Shown here: positions 1 to 5,556 of the stretch, one piece after another
Numbering within the stretch: the stretch's first letter is position 1
Layout of the letters: each line of letters starts with the position of its first letter
Source: Acidobacteriota bacterium
Lineage (GTDB): Bacteria > Acidobacteriota > Vicinamibacteria > Vicinamibacterales > UBA2999
Direction of reading: 5' to 3'
NCBI GenBank assembly: GCA_020851835.1
Contig: JADZBZ010000482.1
Span: 1 to 5,556 of the forward strand
DNA length: 5,556 nt
Notes under the pieces: generated by a model
What the model was told of the DNA's origin: nothing
The model's input: the letters and a program-made list of their open reading frames with translations, nothing else
Databases searched by the model: none
Made by a program: the position numbers and the translations under genes

Positions 1-93
1 GAGCCCGACAGCGACGACGGGCTGGCGACGTGGAATCTGGTCGAGGAGGGGCTGGCGCCCGGCCAGGCTTTCCCGATTTATCGGCTCCGCTGA
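1..93 (+). CDS. C-terminal end of a probable M14-family zinc carboxypeptidase (partial)
   Basis: Frame 1 is open from the first base and ends with TGA at 91-93, giving 30 residues that finish in PIYRLR. The tail contains PDSDDGLATWN followed by a short LAPGQAFP stretch. From memory, a DSDDGL-x-x-WN signature close to a C-terminal (Y/V)xRL ending is typical of secreted M14-type metallopeptidases in Acidobacteriota and relatives, where it closes the domain after the catalytic carboxypeptidase fold. None of the zinc ligands or the catalytic glutamate is inside the window, so activity cannot be judged. The gene lies 61 bases upstream of the receptor on the same strand, so the two may be co-transcribed. 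The reading frame is convincing; the family assignment rests on one short motif and could be wrong. Confidence 0.55.
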   Translation, partial: EPDSDDGLATWNLVEEGLAPGQAFPIYRLR

Positions 94-154
94 GCGGCCC
101 GCGACGATTTGCCGCATCGCCAGAAGCCGACCGCGTCCATAAAGTGTCTGGATC

Positions 155-3007
155 GTGTCCCCGAACCGGCTCCGATCCCAAACCCGCCTGCTGGTCCACG
201 CTCTTGGCGCGCTCGCGCTCTGCACAGCGACGGCGCTGCCCGTCCGCGCCCAGGAGACGCTGAATTACGCGAGCGTCAGCGGGCGCGTGAGCGACGCTGA
301 TGGCGGCGCGATCGCCGGCGCGACGGTGAGCGCGAGGCAGCGGGAAACCGGGGTCACCTCATCGGCCACCACGGCCACGTCCGGGCGCTTTCGGTTTCCC
401 TATCTCAGGATTGGTCCCTACGACATCACGGTGACCCGGGAGGGATTCGCCCCCTCGAGCCGGGCACTGATCCTGACGGTCGGTAGCGCCTTCGACATCC
501 CGATCGTGCTGTCCCTTGTCGGCGTGGAGGCGTCCATAACGGTGACCGCCGATGCTCCCGTCCTCGAGTCGGCGCGCAGCCAGATTGCAGCCACCGTCTC
601 GGAGCAGGAGGTGCGGAACCTGCCGCTCAACGGCCGCCACTTCCTCGACCTGGCGCTACTGGTTCCGGCGGTGGCGCCCCCCAACATCAACAGCACGCAA
701 CTGTTCGCCGAGACCTCGGCCGTACCCGGCGTCGGGCTCTCGGTAGGCAGCCAGCGGAATCTCTCGAACGGCATCATCGTGGACGGCCTGTCGGCCAATG
801 ACGATGCGGCGGGTCTGAGTGGCATGCCGTATGGAGTGGACGCGGTGGAGCAGGTGCAGGTGGTGACCTCGGGTGGACAGGCCGAGCTGGGCCGCGCGCT
901 GGGCGGCTACGTCAACGTGGTGACCCGCAGCGGCACGAACCAGGTGCGTGGGACGGCCTACGGGTACTTCCGCGACGACCGGTTCAACTCGGCGAACGCG
1001 CTGTCGGGCACGACGCTGCCGATGTCGCAGAAGCAGTACGGCGCGAGCCTCGGCGGACCGCTGGTGAGAGGCCGCACGTTCTACTTCGCCAACGCCGAAC
1101 ATCGCCTGCTCGATCAAACGGGCCTGACGACCATCAGCAGCGCCAGTGTCGCCGTGGTCAATTCGCGGCTCGCCGCGGCAGGGTACCCTGGCGCGGCCAT
1201 CACCAGGGGCTTGTACGACAGCCCGGTTCGGTCGGTAAATCTGCTCGGCAAGATCGACCACGCCTTCAGCGGCCGGGATCAGTTGAGCGTTCGGTACAGC
1301 CTGTACGACGTCTCGTCGGATCGCTCGCGGGGAGCTGGCGGGCTCAGCGCGCCGTCGGCGTCGGCCGGCCTGACCAATCGCGACCAGGCCGTGGCGTTCA
1401 GTAACACGCTCGCGCTGGGCTCACGCACCGTGAACGAAACGCGGGTGCAATTCACCAACAGCGACCTCGAGGCGCTGCCAACCGACCCGGTCGGGCCCTC
1501 CGTCAGCATCGCCGGCGTGGCCTCGTTTGGCACCCTGTCCTCCAGCCCCCAGGGCCGGCTGAACCGGATGATCCAGGCCGTGAACACGCTGTCGCAGCAG
1601 CGCGGCAGCCACTCGCTGCGGGCTGGCGTGGACGTGCTCTACAACGACGATCGGATCGACTTCCCCCGCGCGGTGAGAGGCTCGTACTCGTTCTCGTCGC
1701 TCGCCGACTTCCTCAGCGGCACCTACAACAACGCCGGCTTCTCGCAGACCTTCGGCGCCACCGACGTGACCCAGCACAATCCCAACGTCGGGATATTCGC
1801 GCAGGACGAGTGGAGCGCGGCGCCGGGCCTGACGCTGAACCTGGGGCTGCGCTACGACCTGCAGTTCCTCGACACGATCGACCTCGACACGAACAACGTG
1901 TCGCCGCGCGTCGGCTTCGCGTGGACGCCCTTCGACTCGCGCGCCGTCGTCATCCGCGGCGGCGCGGGCCTCTACTTCGACCGCACGCCCTTGCGGGCGC
2001 TGGCCAATGCGCTGCTGTCGGCCGGCAAGACCACCGACATCGCGAGACTCCGGCAGGTTGGGCTGAGCCTGTCGCCCGGTCAGGCCGGGGCGCCGATGTT
2101 CCCTGACATCCTCGCGGCGCCCGTGCCGAGCGTGACGCTGGCGAACCTGAGCACCATGCAGCGCGATCTGCAGAACGCGTACTCGCGGCAGGCCAGCCTC
2201 GAGGTCGAGCGGCAACTGGGCCGGCTGGTCACGCTGAGTATCGGCTACTCGTACCTGCGAGGCGAGGGGCTGCTGATGTCGATCAACCAGAACGTCCCGT
2301 CGTGCGTGCCGTCCGGCACGAACAACGGATGCCGTCCCAACCCAGAGTACGCGAACAACAGCCAGTACTCGTCGGCCGGCCGGTCCACCTACCACGGGCT
2401 GCTGGTGTCCTTCACCCAGCGTCCGTCGGAGTGGGGCTACTACCGGGCCAGCTACACGCTGTCGAAGTCGATGAACAACGTCGGCGAGTTCTTCTTCAGC
2501 GGTCCCGTCGATCCATTCGACCTGTCGAAGGACTGGGGCCGGGCCGACAGCGACCGTCGCCATCTGTTCGTCTTCTCCGGCGGCGTGAACACCTCGATGG
2601 CACCGGCCACCACGGCATGGGAGCGGCTCAGCCACGGCCTTCAGCTGAGTACGTTCCTGCAGGCCTATTCGGCGGCGCCCTTCAACATCACGTCCGGCGT
2701 CACGACCCTGCAGGGCACGGCCGGCCGGCCGATGGTGGACGGCGCGTTCATCCCGCGCAACTCGGGCGTCGGGGACCGGTTCTTCAGCCTGAGCCTGCGA
2801 ATCAGCCGGACCCTGCGTGTCGGCTCCACGGCGCGGCTGGAGGCCGTGGCCGAGGTATTCAATCTGACCGACGCCGTCAACGAGGTGGCGCGCAACACCA
2901 TCTTCGGCAGCGGCGCGTATCCCGCCAACCCGTCACCGTCGTTCAACCAGGTGACCGCCGTCGGGGATCCACGAAGCTGGCAGTTCGCCCTGCGCGTGCG
3001 GTTCTAG
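155..3007 (+). CDS. TonB-dependent receptor, Oar-like, with N-terminal carboxypeptidase-regulatory-like domain
   Basis: This encodes a 950-aa outer-membrane receptor, presumably energised by TonB-ExbB-ExbD to import a large substrate that cannot be named from sequence. Residues 1-32 are a signal peptide: Arg-containing n-region, hydrophobic core at about 12-28, probable cleavage after VRA at 32. Residues about 41-125 form the carboxypeptidase-regulatory-like beta-sandwich (VSGRVSDADGGAIAGATV, then GRFRFPYLRIGPYDITV). The plug follows at about 130-260, with the Oar-type hallmarks NLPLNGR (155-161), IIVDGLSAND and VEQVQVVTSGGQAELGRA, ending in GGYVNVVTRSGTN. The rest is the beta-barrel, ending in aromatic RVRF, the usual outer-membrane protein C-terminus. 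Size is typical. GTG 155 is the first possible start after an in-frame TAA at 140-142; no ATG lies nearby and no good Shine-Dalgarno precedes it. The stop codon TAG lies inside the CTAG copy flanking the downstream IS. No conventional TonB box was recognised, which is common in this group. Confidence 0.93.
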   Translation: MSPNRLRSQTRLLVHALGALALCTATALPVRAQETLNYASVSGRVSDADGGAIAGATVSARQRETGVTSSATTATSGRFRFPYLRIGPYDITVTREGFAPSSRALILTVGSAFDIPIVLSLVGVEASITVTADAPVLESARSQIAATVSEQEVRNLPLNGRHFLDLALLVPAVAPPNINSTQLFAETSAVPGVGLSVGSQRNLSNGIIVDGLSANDDAAGLSGMPYGVDAVEQVQVVTSGGQAELGRALGGYVNVVTRSGTNQVRGTAYGYFRDDRFNSANALSGTTLPMSQKQYGASLGGPLVRGRTFYFANAEHRLLDQTGLTTISSASVAVVNSRLAAAGYPGAAITRGLYDSPVRSVNLLGKIDHAFSGRDQLSVRYSLYDVSSDRSRGAGGLSAPSASAGLTNRDQAVAFSNTLALGSRTVNETRVQFTNSDLEALPTDPVGPSVSIAGVASFGTLSSSPQGRLNRMIQAVNTLSQQRGSHSLRAGVDVLYNDDRIDFPRAVRGSYSFSSLADFLSGTYNNAGFSQTFGATDVTQHNPNVGIFAQDEWSAAPGLTLNLGLRYDLQFLDTIDLDTNNVSPRVGFAWTPFDSRAVVIRGGAGLYFDRTPLRALANALLSAGKTTDIARLRQVGLSLSPGQAGAPMFPDILAAPVPSVTLANLSTMQRDLQNAYSRQASLEVERQLGRLVTLSIGYSYLRGEGLLMSINQNVPSCVPSGTNNGCRPNPEYANNSQYSSAGRSTYHGLLVSFTQRPSEWGYYRASYTLSKSMNNVGEFFFSGPVDPFDLSKDWGRADSDRRHLFVFSGGVNTSMAPATTAWERLSHGLQLSTFLQAYSAAPFNITSGVTTLQGTAGRPMVDGAFIPRNSGVGDRFFSLSLRISRTLRVGSTARLEAVAEVFNLTDAVNEVARNTIFGSGAYPANPSPSFNQVTAVGDPRSWQFALRVRF
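3004..3007. repeat. Left copy of CTAG target-site duplication
   Basis: CTAG lies immediately outside the left inverted repeat and is repeated immediately outside the right one. IS1380-family elements are known to make 4-5 bp duplications. CTAG equals its own reverse complement, so it could in principle be the outermost part of the inverted repeats. Reading it as a duplication is favoured because it then supplies the natural stop codon of the receptor right after its canonical C-terminal Phe. Confidence 0.75.
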
Positions 3008-3027
3008 TCCCAGTACAAGCGCGTTTG
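3008..3027 (+). repeat. Left terminal inverted repeat of the IS
   Basis: The sequence TCCCAGTACAAGCGCGTTTG matches the reverse complement of 4836-4855 at 17 of 20 positions. Mismatches are at positions 6, 7 and 9. The outer TCCCA and the inner 11-base block AAGCGCGTTTG are identical, as expected for a cleavage-proximal tip plus an internal transposase-binding block. Confidence 0.9.
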
Positions 3028-3051
3028 GTAGAGAGGCGTGTAAACAAAAAG

Positions 3052-3129
3052 CTCGAAATATCCGTACTACGGAGCAGAACGTTTCGGTGCCTAAACCAGA
3101 ACGTCTGAGACGCAGAGGGACATTTCGAG
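3052..3129 (+). promoter_or_regulatory. Palindrome-rich left-end leader of the transposase gene
   Basis: Three inverted repeats lie between the left terminal repeat and the preferred transposase start. TCCGTA/TACGGA with one central base is at 3061-3073, CGTCT/AGACG with one central base at 3102-3112, and the longer-range pair CTCGAAAT (3052-3059) / ATTTCGAG (3122-3129) encloses both. The last arm ends on the first base of the GTG at 3129. The octamer CAGAACGT also occurs twice in direct orientation (3075-3082 and 3097-3104), 22 bases apart. No convincing -35/-10 pair was found. A role in transposase binding or in shielding the start codon from read-through transcripts is an inference. Confidence 0.35.
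3114..3120 (+). promoter_or_regulatory. Shine-Dalgarno sequence deciding the transposase start
   Basis: AGAGGGA lies 8 bases before the in-frame GTG at 3129, near-ideal spacing. The alternative upstream GTG at 3087 has only GGAG at 3071-3074, 12 bases away. This favours initiation at 3129. Confidence 0.55.
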
Positions 3130-4664
3130 TGAGCACAAGTAGACACCAACGACTGGCCCGCCGCAAGCAACGGATCGCGCGGCGGCTGGCGCCGCGGCGG
3201 GGGCCGGCGTCCGCCCTGCCGATGTTGCGGATGAACAACCTGCGGTACACGCACAGCGATCGCGTCCGGGGATTCACGAGCGGGGGCGTGGGGGCGATGC
3301 ATCAACTCGCCCAGCACACCGGACTCGTGGATGCGATCGACCAGCACGTGCACGTGCTGAAACGGCACCTGCCGTACCACGAGTCGGATCACGTGTTGAG
3401 CGTGGCGTACAACGTGCTGAGCGGGGGGACCTGTTTGCAGGACCTGGAGCTGCGGCGCCAAGACGAGGTGTATCTGGACGCGCTGGGCGCCCAGCGGATT
3501 CCGGATCCGACGACGGCCGGCGATTTCTGCCGGCGGTTTACGGCGGCCGACCTCGAGGCCTTGCACACGGCGATCAATCAGACGCGGGTGCGGGTCTGGC
3601 GCGCGCAACCGGCGGCCTTCTTTGAGGACGCGGTGATCGACGCGGACGGGACCTTGGCTGAGACCACGGGACAGTGCAAGGAGGGCATGGCCATCGCCTA
3701 CACCGGGGTGTGGGGCTATCACCCGTTGGTGGTGTCGCTGGCGAACACGAGCGAGCCGTTGTTTCTGGTGAACCGCCGCGGCAACCGCCCGTCGGCCGAG
3801 GGTGCGGCGGAGCGGTTCGATCAGGCCCGCGCGTTGTGCCAGGCCGCGGGGTTTCGGCGCATCACGTTCCGGGGCGATACCGACTTCTCGCAGACGTGCC
3901 ACCTCGATCGCTGGGACGCCGAGGCGGTGCGGTTCGTGTTTGGCTACGACGCGCGTGCCAACGTGATCCGGTGCGCCGACGGTCTTCCGGCCGACGCGTG
4001 GACGCCGTTGGTGCGGCGCGCGCCGGCGGCGATCCGAACGGCGCCGAGACAGCGGCCCGTCAATGTCCAGGCCGCCACGATCGTCGCCCGCGGATTCAGG
4101 AACCTGCATCTCGACGGCGAGGCGGTCGCGGAGTTTCCGTACCAGCCGACCGCCTGCGCGCAATCGTACCGGATGGTGGTGGTCCGCAAGAACATCTCCG
4201 TGACGCGCGGCGAGCACCGGCTCTTCGATGAGGTCCGGTACTTTTTCTATCTCACCAACGATCGCACGACCCCGGCCGCGGACGTGGTATTCCTCGCGAA
4301 CGATCGATGCAACCAAGAGAACCTGATCGATCAACTCAAGCACGGCGTCGGGGCGGCGCGCATGCCCGTCGACACGCTCCTGAGCAATGGCGCGTACATG
4401 GTCATGGCGGCGCTGGCGTGGACCCTCAAGGCGTGGTTCGCCCTGCTGTTGCCGGACACGGGGCGGTGGGCGGCGCGGTATGCCGCTGAGAAAGCCACGG
4501 TCTTGCGGATGGAATTCAAAACCTTCCTGAATGCCTTCATGCGGATTCCCGTCCAGATCGTACGCACCAGCCGGCGGCTCGAGTACCGATTGCTGGCGTG
4601 GAATCCGTGGCAATCCGTGTTACTGCGCGGCGTCGATCGGCTGCACGGCACGCTCCGCTGCTGA
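3129..4664 (+). CDS. IS1380-family DDE transposase
   Basis: This encodes the transposase that moves the surrounding IS, 511 aa from GTG 3129. An in-frame GTG at 3087 would give 525 aa. The later start is preferred for its ribosome-binding site and because VSTSRHQRLARRKQRI resembles the N-terminus I remember for this subgroup. A basic, Arg-rich N-terminus (about 1-26) could bind DNA. Family signatures follow in order: GFTSGGVGA (48-56), LPYHESDHVLSVAYNVL (81-97), DEVYLDALGAQRIPDPTTAGDFCRRF (112-137), first catalytic Asp in DADGT (171 or 173), second Asp in FRGDTDF (250), and catalytic Glu in NDRCNQENLIDQLKHG (397). The long Asp-to-Glu spacing agrees with the beta-strand insertion domain known for IS1380 transposases. 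Length is normal, with no frameshift or internal stop. It ends at TGA 4662-4664, 191 bases before the right IS end. Base composition is close to that of the neighbouring genes, so the element may be adapted to hosts of similar G+C content. Confidence 0.93.
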   Translation: MSTSRHQRLARRKQRIARRLAPRRGPASALPMLRMNNLRYTHSDRVRGFTSGGVGAMHQLAQHTGLVDAIDQHVHVLKRHLPYHESDHVLSVAYNVLSGGTCLQDLELRRQDEVYLDALGAQRIPDPTTAGDFCRRFTAADLEALHTAINQTRVRVWRAQPAAFFEDAVIDADGTLAETTGQCKEGMAIAYTGVWGYHPLVVSLANTSEPLFLVNRRGNRPSAEGAAERFDQARALCQAAGFRRITFRGDTDFSQTCHLDRWDAEAVRFVFGYDARANVIRCADGLPADAWTPLVRRAPAAIRTAPRQRPVNVQAATIVARGFRNLHLDGEAVAEFPYQPTACAQSYRMVVVRKNISVTRGEHRLFDEVRYFFYLTNDRTTPAADVVFLANDRCNQENLIDQLKHGVGAARMPVDTLLSNGAYMVMAALAWTLKAWFALLLPDTGRWAARYAAEKATVLRMEFKTFLNAFMRIPVQIVRTSRRLEYRLLAWNPWQSVLLRGVDRLHGTLRC

Positions 4665-4765
4665 CGGCGCCGCGCTGAAACCGGGATCGGGAGGCCCGGA
4701 TGGCAGGGACTCGTTCACGACGTCGAGAACCGGATGCTCAGGAGTGACAATCAACCGCACGCACA

Positions 4766-4795
4766 CCGGGGCACGACCCCGGCGCGGCTGCTTTT
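4766..4795 (+). terminator. Weak terminator-like hairpin after the transposase gene
   Basis: CCGGGG (4766-4771) and CCCCGG (4777-4782) can form a 6-bp G+C stem with a 5-base loop. A short CTTTT follows at 4791-4795. The T tract is only four bases long and is separated from the stem by nine bases, so this is a poor intrinsic terminator and may simply be a palindrome of the IS end. Part of the second arm can pair instead with 4828-4835. Confidence 0.2.
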
Positions 4796-4835
4796 ACTCT
4801 CGCGTGCCGTGCGATTCTGCGGCGCAGCGGGGTCG
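4774..4835 (+). repeat. Subterminal inverted repeats at the right IS end
   Basis: CGACCCCG (4774-4781) is the reverse complement of CGGGGTCG (4828-4835), whose last base abuts the right terminal repeat. Between them lies CTGCG/CGCAG with one central base (4817-4827). The arrangement resembles that at the left end, but the sequences differ. In such G+C-rich DNA an 8-bp pair can easily arise by chance, so function is unproven. Confidence 0.3.
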
Positions 4836-4855
4836 CAAACGCGCTTATTTTGGGA
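4836..4855 (-). repeat. Right terminal inverted repeat of the IS
   Basis: Read on the minus strand from 4855 this is TCCCAAAATAAGCGCGTTTG, matching the left repeat at 17 of 20 positions. It is followed directly by the second CTAG. The non-coding stretch between the transposase stop and this repeat contains no convincing gene. Confidence 0.9.
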
Positions 4856-4859
4856 CTAG
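4856..4859. repeat. Right copy of CTAG target-site duplication
   Basis: This is identical to 3004-3007 and sits directly outside the right inverted repeat. Joining base 3007 to base 4860 gives the probable uninterrupted site, in which the receptor stop codon is followed by 17 bases and then the stop of the minus-strand gene. Confidence 0.75.
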
Positions 4860-4876
4860 TCCAGGCCCGCCTCGCG

Positions 4877-5556
4877 TCAATCCGCCTGCTCGCCCGCCCC
4901 CCGGCTGCGAATGAACCAGATGAAGCCGCCAAAGGTGAGGGCAACCAGGAGGATCATCACCGCAAAAAGGGACAGCGTGTTCTCGAGAATCGAGTCGCTG
5001 TCCATCCGAACGTCGATGTCGACAGGAACACCCTCGAGCCGCTGCGGGAGCGGCTGCTCCCAGACGATGATGTTGCCACGAAGGATCTGGCGCGACGGCG
5101 CGTTGTGGAAGGTGACACGACTGGGCAAGTGCAGGCGGAAGGCCACCAACTCGTGACCAGTCCAACCCACGTCGCCCACCGCACGGCCGGCGCCTTCGCC
5201 AACGTGCTGCCGGTACTCTGCGGTCTCGCCTGACACGTCCCACGCATACGTCGACCAGGCGAATGGCGCCGCCTCGCCCAGGCGGCGGATGTCCTGGACG
5301 TCGACCCTCACGTGCACGTACCGGCGGCCGTCACGGCGTGACGTGCTGAGGTTGGCCACGTGCGACACGGCGGTTTCAAATACGGCGCGCACGTCCCCAT
5401 TGTCGAGCCGGGCCCTGGGATCGAGCGGCAGGTCGAGGCCGCGCAGCGCGACCAGCGCCGGCACCGCGGCGTTCACGTATACGGTGGCGGAGCCGTCGAG
5501 GTCGACGTACACCTCCTCTTCGTACTCGTACTTGCGGGACAGCGGGTTGGTCCCAC
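4877..5556 (-). CDS. Unrecognised protein with a C-terminal transmembrane anchor (5' end outside window)
   Basis: The minus-strand frame is open from the window edge to TGA at 4879-4877, showing 225 residues. The GTG at 5512 is an internal valine rather than the likely start: the frame continues upstream as NPLSRKYEYEEEV with no start codon in the window. The visible part is rich in predicted beta-strand (for example EVYVDLDGSATVYVNAAVPALVAL, then RRYVHVRVDVQDIRRL) with APFAWSTYAWD in the middle. A single hydrophobic span at about visible residues 194-215 (LFAVMILLVALTFGGFIWFI, about 4910-4975) is followed by the short basic tail RSRGAGEQAD. The positive tail suggests the bulk faces the periplasm and the tail the cytoplasm, probably with a signal peptide outside the window. 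I vaguely recall similar uncharacterised proteins in Acidobacteriota but cannot name a family or function. The gene converges on the receptor and was 17 bases from it before the IS arrived. Confidence 0.8.
   Translation of the reverse strand, partial: GTNPLSRKYEYEEEVYVDLDGSATVYVNAAVPALVALRGLDLPLDPRARLDNGDVRAVFETAVSHVANLSTSRRDGRRYVHVRVDVQDIRRLGEAAPFAWSTYAWDVSGETAEYRQHVGEGAGRAVGDVGWTGHELVAFRLHLPSRVTFHNAPSRQILRGNIIVWEQPLPQRLEGVPVDIDVRMDSDSILENTLSLFAVMILLVALTFGGFIWFIRSRGAGEQAD

Larger units (their letters stand above)
3008..4855 (+). mobile_element. Complete IS1380-family insertion sequence, 1848 bp
   Basis: The element is bounded by 20-bp imperfect terminal inverted repeats matching at 17 of 20 positions and flanked by CTAG on both sides. 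It carries one full-length transposase gene with an intact DDE triad and no passenger gene. The length suits IS1380 elements, usually about 1.6-2 kb. About 120 bases before the transposase start and 191 bases after its stop are non-coding and contain small palindromes. The first of these stretches includes a markedly A-rich patch (about 3040-3060) unlike the G+C-rich receptor gene. Intact ends, intact gene and matching flanks suggest a fairly recent and possibly still mobile insertion. Its orientation matches that of the receptor gene. Confidence 0.9.

Noticed and set aside
1421..2635. 404-codon minus-strand open frame inside the receptor gene
   Set aside because: The plus-strand frame has unmistakable receptor motifs along its length. 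The antisense frame is Arg/Val/Gly-rich without recognisable domains.
2302..3108. 268-codon plus-strand frame overlapping the receptor C-terminus and running into the IS
   Set aside because: It is a shifted-frame shadow of the barrel region with Arg-rich unstructured composition, and it continues across the IS border, which a native gene would not do.
2943..4613. Long minus-strand open frame (556 codons) opposite the transposase and the receptor end
   Set aside because: It is antisense to a clear IS1380 transposase and crosses the IS boundary. Its translation is low-complexity Arg/Pro/His/Gly-rich, as expected from the opposite strand of G+C-rich coding DNA.
3004..4859. CTAG as part of longer 24-bp terminal inverted repeats instead of a target duplication
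   Set aside because: It cannot be fully excluded because CTAG is self-complementary. It would, however, require the receptor's natural stop to come from the IS and the original frame to have read on through TCCAGG, which fits poorly with the canonical Phe C-terminus.
4531..4914. Plus-strand open frame of 127 codons spanning the right IS end
   Set aside because: It starts inside the transposase in another frame, crosses the terminal repeat and the CTAG, and has no domain-like sequence or ribosome-binding site.
5247..5512. Minus-strand gene starting at GTG 5512 as a complete 211-aa protein
   Set aside because: The same frame continues upstream to the window edge with protein-like sequence (NPLSRKYEYEEE), so 5512 is an internal codon and the gene is partial.
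1..5556. CRISPR array, tRNA, rRNA, defence genes or retron-like elements
   Set aside because: No regularly spaced repeats, cloverleaf-like segments, reverse-transcriptase or nuclease motifs were seen on either strand.

Overview
The window is about two-thirds G+C. The gene content fits an Acidobacteriota-like chromosome: an Oar-type TonB-dependent receptor with an N-terminal carboxypeptidase-regulatory-like domain, next to what looks like the tail of an M14-type metallopeptidase. The lineage is an inference from gene families and composition; there is no rRNA or other marker gene here.

Layout. Bases 1-93 are the last 30 codons of a plus-strand gene, probably an M14 zinc carboxypeptidase. After a 61-base gap comes a complete 950-aa TonB-dependent outer-membrane receptor (155-3007, +). 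Directly behind its stop codon lies a complete 1848-bp insertion sequence of the IS1380 family (3008-4855). It has 20-bp imperfect terminal inverted repeats (17/20 identical), flanking CTAG copies, and one transposase gene (best start 3129, end 4664, +) with a recognisable DDE triad. Beyond it, on the minus strand, is the 3' part of a gene for an unrecognised protein with one C-terminal membrane span (4877 to beyond the window end).

The most informative observation is where the IS landed. The target CTAG contains the TAG stop codon of the receptor, so the duplication rebuilds the same stop codon and the protein is unchanged. Removing the IS and one CTAG restores a compact convergent arrangement: receptor stop, 17 bases, then the stop of the minus-strand gene. 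The element therefore sits in the small gap between two convergent genes and damages neither.

How the genes could work together. The peptidase and receptor are co-oriented and could form an expression unit for breaking down and importing peptides or other polymers, but no substrate can be read from the sequence. The transposase faces the same way as the receptor and would receive its read-through transcription. The minus-strand gene points into the transposase from the other side. I found no CRISPR array, tRNA, rRNA or defence system. Apart from the IS insertion this is ordinary chromosomal sequence, and I do not claim a new biological system.
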